DNA from: Pseudomonas campi
Lineage (GTDB): Bacteria > Pseudomonadota > Gammaproteobacteria > Pseudomonadales > Pseudomonadaceae
NCBI RefSeq assembly: GCF_013200955.2
Contig: NZ_CP053697.2
Location: forward strand, 2,232,001-2,296,000
Direction: 5' to 3'
DNA length: 64,000 nt
How positions within the stretch are numbered: position 1 is the stretch's first letter; the number at the start of each line of letters is the position of its first letter. The position numbers and the translations under genes were made by a program. Shown piece after piece: positions 60,520-64,000 of the stretch. The notes below the pieces were generated by a model. That model ran no database searches. It was given only the letters and a program-made list of their open reading frames with translations, and was not told where the DNA came from.

Positions 60520-60862
60520 GGTGTACTCCTGAGGTTTTAGGTGTTGGCAACCTGCGACAGCAAGGCGTATGCCAGCGGATGCCTCAAGAATCCAAGCAGA
60601 AAAAACGGAGGGCGCTAATAAAGAAGCAGGCCTTTATGAAAATTTATCCAAAATCGTCACGACTGCAGGCTCCCCAGAAACCTGGACCGCCTGCCCTGCG
60701 GACCAGGTTTTACTGTTGCAAGCGAGGCCTGTCGCCATGCTTTGCTTACCCGCCCAGTTTCAGTGCGCTGCATCCACCCATCCGCACCAGCAGGCGCCAG
60801 CGCCTGAATACCGAGAGCAGGCCATCTCTGCCTGGCCTGTCACCATCGGCCGCAGGCTCAGA
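60520..60862. other. Upstream region of braC, no gene
   Basis: It carries the braC promoter and ribosome-binding site (CAGGAG at about 60529 on the minus strand). AT-rich stretch near 60600-60660 is the likely promoter zone, but I see no clear -35/-10 pair. No gene is supported. Confidence 0.5.
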
Positions 60863-61369
60863 TCAGACGCCGCCCAGGTAGTCCATCTTGCCGATTGCCA
60901 GGCCGTTATGGCGGAGGATGGCGTAGGCCGTGGTGACGTGAAAGTAGAAATTCGGCAACACGAAATGCTGCAGATAATCCTGGCCCGTGAACTTCATCTC
61001 GGCGCCCGGGAACTTGAGCACGACCTCCCTACCCTCGCTGCCGTCGATCTGCGCGGGACTGAAACCCTTGAGAAAGTCCACCGTCTTCTGAATGCGCGCC
61101 TGCAGCTCGGCGAAGCTGCTCTCGGTATCGGCGTAACTGGGAATCTCCACGCCGGCCAGGCGGGCGGCACAGCCTTTGACGGCATCGCTGGCGATCTGCA
61201 CCTGGCGGGTCAGCGGGTGCATATCGGGCGCCAGACGCGCATTGAGCAATACGGCAGGGTCGATCTTCTTCGCGTCGGCATAGGCGGCAGCCTTGTCGAG
61301 GATGGCCGAAAGGTTGCCGAACATACGCACGAACACCGGAATCGAAGCTTGGTACATGGAAAGCGACAT
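60863..61369 (-). CDS. DUF1993 family protein
   Basis: 168 residues, DUF1993 (DinB-like helical bundle): SMYQASIPVFVRMFGNLSAI, LLNARLAPDMHPLTRQVQIA, FLPNFYFHVTTAYAILRHNG-like ending with LPNFYFHVTTAYAI. Function of the family unknown. Length normal. Confidence 0.88.
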   Translation of the reverse strand: MSLSMYQASIPVFVRMFGNLSAILDKAAAYADAKKIDPAVLLNARLAPDMHPLTRQVQIASDAVKGCAARLAGVEIPSYADTESSFAELQARIQKTVDFLKGFSPAQIDGSEGREVVLKFPGAEMKFTGQDYLQHFVLPNFYFHVTTAYAILRHNGLAIGKMDYLGGV

Positions 61370-61448
61370 CGAAGTGACTCCTCTAGGAATGATGGCTGTA
61401 GGACTCTGCTAGGGTAGCTGCAGTTCAGCCAAGGGAGACTGCATCTTG

Positions 61449-61799
61449 ATGACAGCCGCACAGATAGCCGAGTATTGCCTGAGCCTGCCCGGCGCCCGCG
61501 AAGACCTTAAATGGGGCGAGAACCGGGTGTTTTCCATCGCCGACAACAAGATGTTCGCCATTCTCGACTTTCTCGGCAACAAGCTGGCCTTCAAGGTCGA
61601 CAAGGAGCTGTTCCTCGGCTTTGTCGACCGCCCCGGCATCCGTCCCGCGCCTTATCTGGCGCGAGCCTACTGGATCAGCATGGCGCCACCCTGGCCGCTC
61701 GGCGACGAGGAACTGCGCGACCTGCTGCGCCGCTCGCACCAGTTGGTGGTGCGCAAACTGCCGAAGATTCGCCAGGTCGGCCTGCTGCTCGATCAGTAA
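61449..61799 (+). CDS. MmcQ/YjbR family DNA-binding protein (paralog)
   Basis: 116 residues, close paralog of 36780-37127: YCLSLPGAREDLKWGENRVF, LAFKVDKELFLGFVDRPGIR and YWISMAPPWPLGDEEL. ATG 61449 is used; a TTG three bases earlier is possible. Confidence 0.85.
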   Translation: MTAAQIAEYCLSLPGAREDLKWGENRVFSIADNKMFAILDFLGNKLAFKVDKELFLGFVDRPGIRPAPYLARAYWISMAPPWPLGDEELRDLLRRSHQLVVRKLPKIRQVGLLLDQ

Positions 61800-61890
61800 G
61801 CGCCTGTCTCGGATTATCCGTAGCAGCAGAAAGCCCGCAGATCAGCCCTGGTGCGCGCAGCGCAGCCTGCGTTACTGGCCTTGGAGCTGG

Positions 61891-62589
61891 CTACGGCAGG
61901 ACACCGTGCAGATAGGCGCCAAGAAAACGGCCATCCAGCAGCAAATGGTCGAACCAGAAGCCCTGATGCAGCAGGACGATCAGCCAGAACAGCAGCTGGA
62001 ACGGCAGCTTGCGCGTCTTGTGCCGAAACACCTGCTGCGCCACCAGTGCACCGGGCCAACCGCCGAGCAGGGCCACGAGTTGCAGCTGGCTTTCGGGAGT
62101 ACGCCAGCGGCCCTTCTGCGCGCTGCGCTTGTCGTTCCAGTACTGGCCGAAGCTGATCAGGCTGAGCAGCGCATAGGCGCCCAACGCCCACGCCACACCG
62201 GCGCCCAGCCAGAGCTGCAGGGCCCCGGCCAGCGGTAGCGCGCACAGCACCAGCAGAATGATCAGTTTAAGCGGCAGTTGCTGAATAGCGCCCGTGACAG
62301 CGCGAGATGCGCGCGGTACGGGCTCCACTGCAGCCGCACGCGACTTTCGCCGAATCGCCGGACGATCCAGGCTCAGCCCTTCGAAGCGCATGTGCTCGGC
62401 GCGCAGCCGCCCCTGGGCATCCTTGCCGGGCACGAACAGCACCGTTTCACCGGGCTGTGGACGGCGCTCACCGCGCAGCGCCGAGACATGCACAAACAGC
62501 TGCTCACCGCCCTGCTCCGGCTGGATAAAACCGAAGCCCTTGGCATCGTTCCAGCTTTTCAGGGTGCCGCGTTTCTCAGTCGCCTGCAT
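61891..62589 (-). CDS. Cold-shock domain + DUF1294 membrane protein
   Basis: 232 residues: cold-shock domain at 1-70 (GTLKSWNDAKGFGFIQPEQG, LFVHVSALRG) and a C-terminal DUF1294 region with four membrane helices (YALLSLISFGQYWNDKRSAQ, RTPESQLQLVALLGGWPGAL). It is the core counterpart of cassette 18. Probably an RNA/DNA-binding membrane protein. Confidence 0.88.
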   Translation of the reverse strand: MQATEKRGTLKSWNDAKGFGFIQPEQGGEQLFVHVSALRGERRPQPGETVLFVPGKDAQGRLRAEHMRFEGLSLDRPAIRRKSRAAAVEPVPRASRAVTGAIQQLPLKLIILLVLCALPLAGALQLWLGAGVAWALGAYALLSLISFGQYWNDKRSAQKGRWRTPESQLQLVALLGGWPGALVAQQVFRHKTRKLPFQLLFWLIVLLHQGFWFDHLLLDGRFLGAYLHGVLP

Positions 62590-62593
62590 GCTT

Positions 62594-63427
62594 TCAGTGG
62601 GCCTGCACGGTGGCCCAGTCGATCAGATCGAACTGCCAGGTGGCGAGGATCAGCAGACCAAAAACGATGCGGTACCAGGCGAACACCGCATAGCTGTGGT
62701 TGGCGATGAACTTGAGCAACGCGCGCACGGCGATCATGGCGAAGACGAAGGACACCACAAAGCCCAGGGCGAACACCGGCAGATCACCGGGCTGGAACAG
62801 CTCGCGGTACTTGTAGCCGGAATAGACCGCCGCACCGACCATGGTCGGCATGGCCAGGAAGAAGGAAAACTCGGTAGCGGCGCGGCGCGACAGGCCAAAC
62901 AGCAGGCCACCGATGATGGTCGAGGCCGAGCGCGAGGTGCCGGGAATCATCGCCAGGCACTGGGCGCAGCCGATCTTCAGGGCTTCCCTCCAGGTCATGT
63001 CGTCGACTTCCTCGACCGTCACCTCATGCTGGCGCTGCTCGGCCCACAGCATTACGACCCCGCCCACTACCAAGGCCACAGCAACGGTGATGGGGTTGAA
63101 CAGGTAATGGTGGATCTGGTCGGAAAAGGCCACTCCCAGCACCACCGCCGGCATGAAGGCAATCAGCAGATTGAGGGTGAACCGCTGCGCCTGTGCCTGC
63201 CGAGGCACATTGAAGGCAACGGTGAGGATCTTGCGGCGATACTCCCAGACCACCGCGAGGATGGCGCCGAGCTGGATGATGATGTTGAAGGCCTTGGCCC
63301 GGTCGCCATCGAAGCCGATCAGGTCGGCGACGATGATCTGATGGCCGGTGCTGGAAATCGGCAGGAACTCCGTCAGCCCCTCGACCACGCCAAGAATCAG
63401 TACCTGCAGAGCAGTCCATAAATCCAT
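62594..63427 (-). CDS. uppP: Undecaprenyl-diphosphatase UppP (BacA family)
   Basis: 277 residues, eight membrane helices, with the conserved [14 protein letters not shown] motif and [11 protein letters not shown], the two active-site motifs. It recycles undecaprenyl pyrophosphate used in peptidoglycan and exopolysaccharide synthesis; bacitracin resistance is linked to this family. ATG 63427 ([20 protein letters not shown]) is chosen; a longer frame to 63595 is not needed. Confidence 0.93.
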   Translation of the reverse strand: MDLWTALQVLILGVVEGLTEFLPISSTGHQIIVADLIGFDGDRAKAFNIIIQLGAILAVVWEYRRKILTVAFNVPRQAQAQRFTLNLLIAFMPAVVLGVAFSDQIHHYLFNPITVAVALVVGGVVMLWAEQRQHEVTVEEVDDMTWREALKIGCAQCLAMIPGTSRSASTIIGGLLFGLSRRAATEFSFFLAMPTMVGAAVYSGYKYRELFQPGDLPVFALGFVVSFVFAMIAVRALLKFIANHSYAVFAWYRIVFGLLILATWQFDLIDWATVQAH

Positions 63428-64000
63428 GAAAAACCTCTCGGCACGCCAGGGTTGGCGGGCCACAACTCGATTGGGCACCTGAAGCGTCAGGTGAAAAAGG
63501 CACGGCATCCTACCAGAGCAGCGACCTGCTCGCCGCCCGGGCCGGCAGCTAATTGCACAGCTTCCAGGCTGATGGTTCGCTGCCGACAGAGGCACCCCCT
63601 ACCAGAGCGGCGCCCAACGCCCATGAACAGCCTGCCGATCAACCAGCGCCAGCGGCATCCAGCCCCTGTGTCAGGGGCTGACAAGCCGCGGCACGCTCAA
63701 GCGCGAAGAGGCCGCGTAACCCGCCAGGGGGCTGATCCGCAGCCAAGTGATCCACACCACGCCGGGTAGGCGCGCCCGAGCGGAGACAGCCTGAGGCAGA
63801 TTGCCAGCTCTCCGGGTAATCTCACGGGCTTGAATGCTTTAGTCGCCAGTGCCACTCTGCAACAGTCGCATGTGCTTGACGATATCAATCACACTGTCAC
63901 TCCCGGCTGCCCCCTTGGCTCATGAAAGTGCCCTGGCCGCCGATCAATCCAGTGAGACCCGCCAGCACCTGGGCCACCCGGCAAGGCAACGCAACCCGTT
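63428..64000. other. Right end of the window, no gene recognised
   Basis: It contains the upstream region of uppP and a stretch of GC-rich sequence without a convincing ORF or repeat. Short ORFs here have no domain or ribosome-binding support. The gene to the right, if any, lies outside the window. Confidence 0.5.

Noticed and set aside
63697..63888. Short minus-strand ORF near the right end
   Set aside because: No domain, no ribosome-binding site; likely chance.

Overview
The window is a Pseudomonas-type chromosome (best guess the mendocina/pseudoalcaligenes/stutzeri side of the genus). The flanks are GC-rich and carry gene sets typical of Pseudomonas: a liu leucine-degradation operon, a bra/liv branched-chain amino acid ABC operon, PilU, PpiC, an ABC-F ATPase and UppP. 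A long, visibly AT-richer block of small + strand genes interrupts this core.

Region 1 (1-6833): end of liuB, then liuC, liuD, liuE and an acetoacetyl-CoA synthetase. Together they take 3-methylcrotonyl-CoA (from leucine) to acetyl-CoA plus acetoacetate and then activate acetoacetate. Palindromic intergenic repeats sit inside this operon. Region 2 (6945-7394): a small gene of unknown function and a 12-bp inverted repeat mark the left edge of the array.

Region 3 (7395-31444): a 24-kb integron gene-cassette array. I count 45 attC sites (70-73 bp), all in one orientation, separating 45 cassettes with one or two small genes each. No integron integrase, and no tyrosine recombinase of any kind, is visible anywhere in the window, so within these limits it is a CALIN-like array (attC cluster lacking integrase). 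Two attC families are interleaved: 33 sites of family A (ending AACCAAACGTTAG) and 12 of family B (ending GCTTAATCGTTAG). Central hairpins are shared between the two families. One cassette is present twice as identical 463-bp copies and another twice as near-identical 398-bp copies. Recognisable cassette products include an OsmC peroxiredoxin, three DUF4288 proteins, a YfbU protein paired with a membrane protein, a HEPN-like protein, an Imm32-like immunity protein with a partner, ankyrin, TPR and HEAT repeat proteins, a cold-shock-domain membrane protein, an L7/L12-C-terminal-like protein, two GT51-like fragments and two possible degenerate Rieske-fold proteins. About half of the cassettes encode membrane proteins, lipoproteins or exported proteins.

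Region 4 (31640-37127): two lipoproteins, a membrane-anchored GH3 hydrolase, a periplasmic cupin, PilU (minus strand), a 223-bp MITE-like inverted repeat, PpiC and an MmcQ/YjbR protein. Region 5 (37497-53012, minus strand): a tightly overlapping Wzx/Wzy-type exopolysaccharide locus: flippase, dTDP-glucose 4,6-dehydratase-like enzyme, initiating sugar transferase, three glycosyltransferases, a reductase/epimerase, polymerase/ligase, methyltransferase, acyltransferase, degenerate CpsD-like ATPase, Wza-type export lipoprotein, PslG-like glycosidase and Wzz-type co-polymerase. Region 6 (53838-63427): ABC-F ATPase YbiT, a bidirectional terminator, the braCDEFG operon (minus), a DUF1993 protein, a second MmcQ/YjbR protein, a cold-shock/DUF1294 protein and UppP. 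UppP recycles the undecaprenyl carrier used by loci like region 5.
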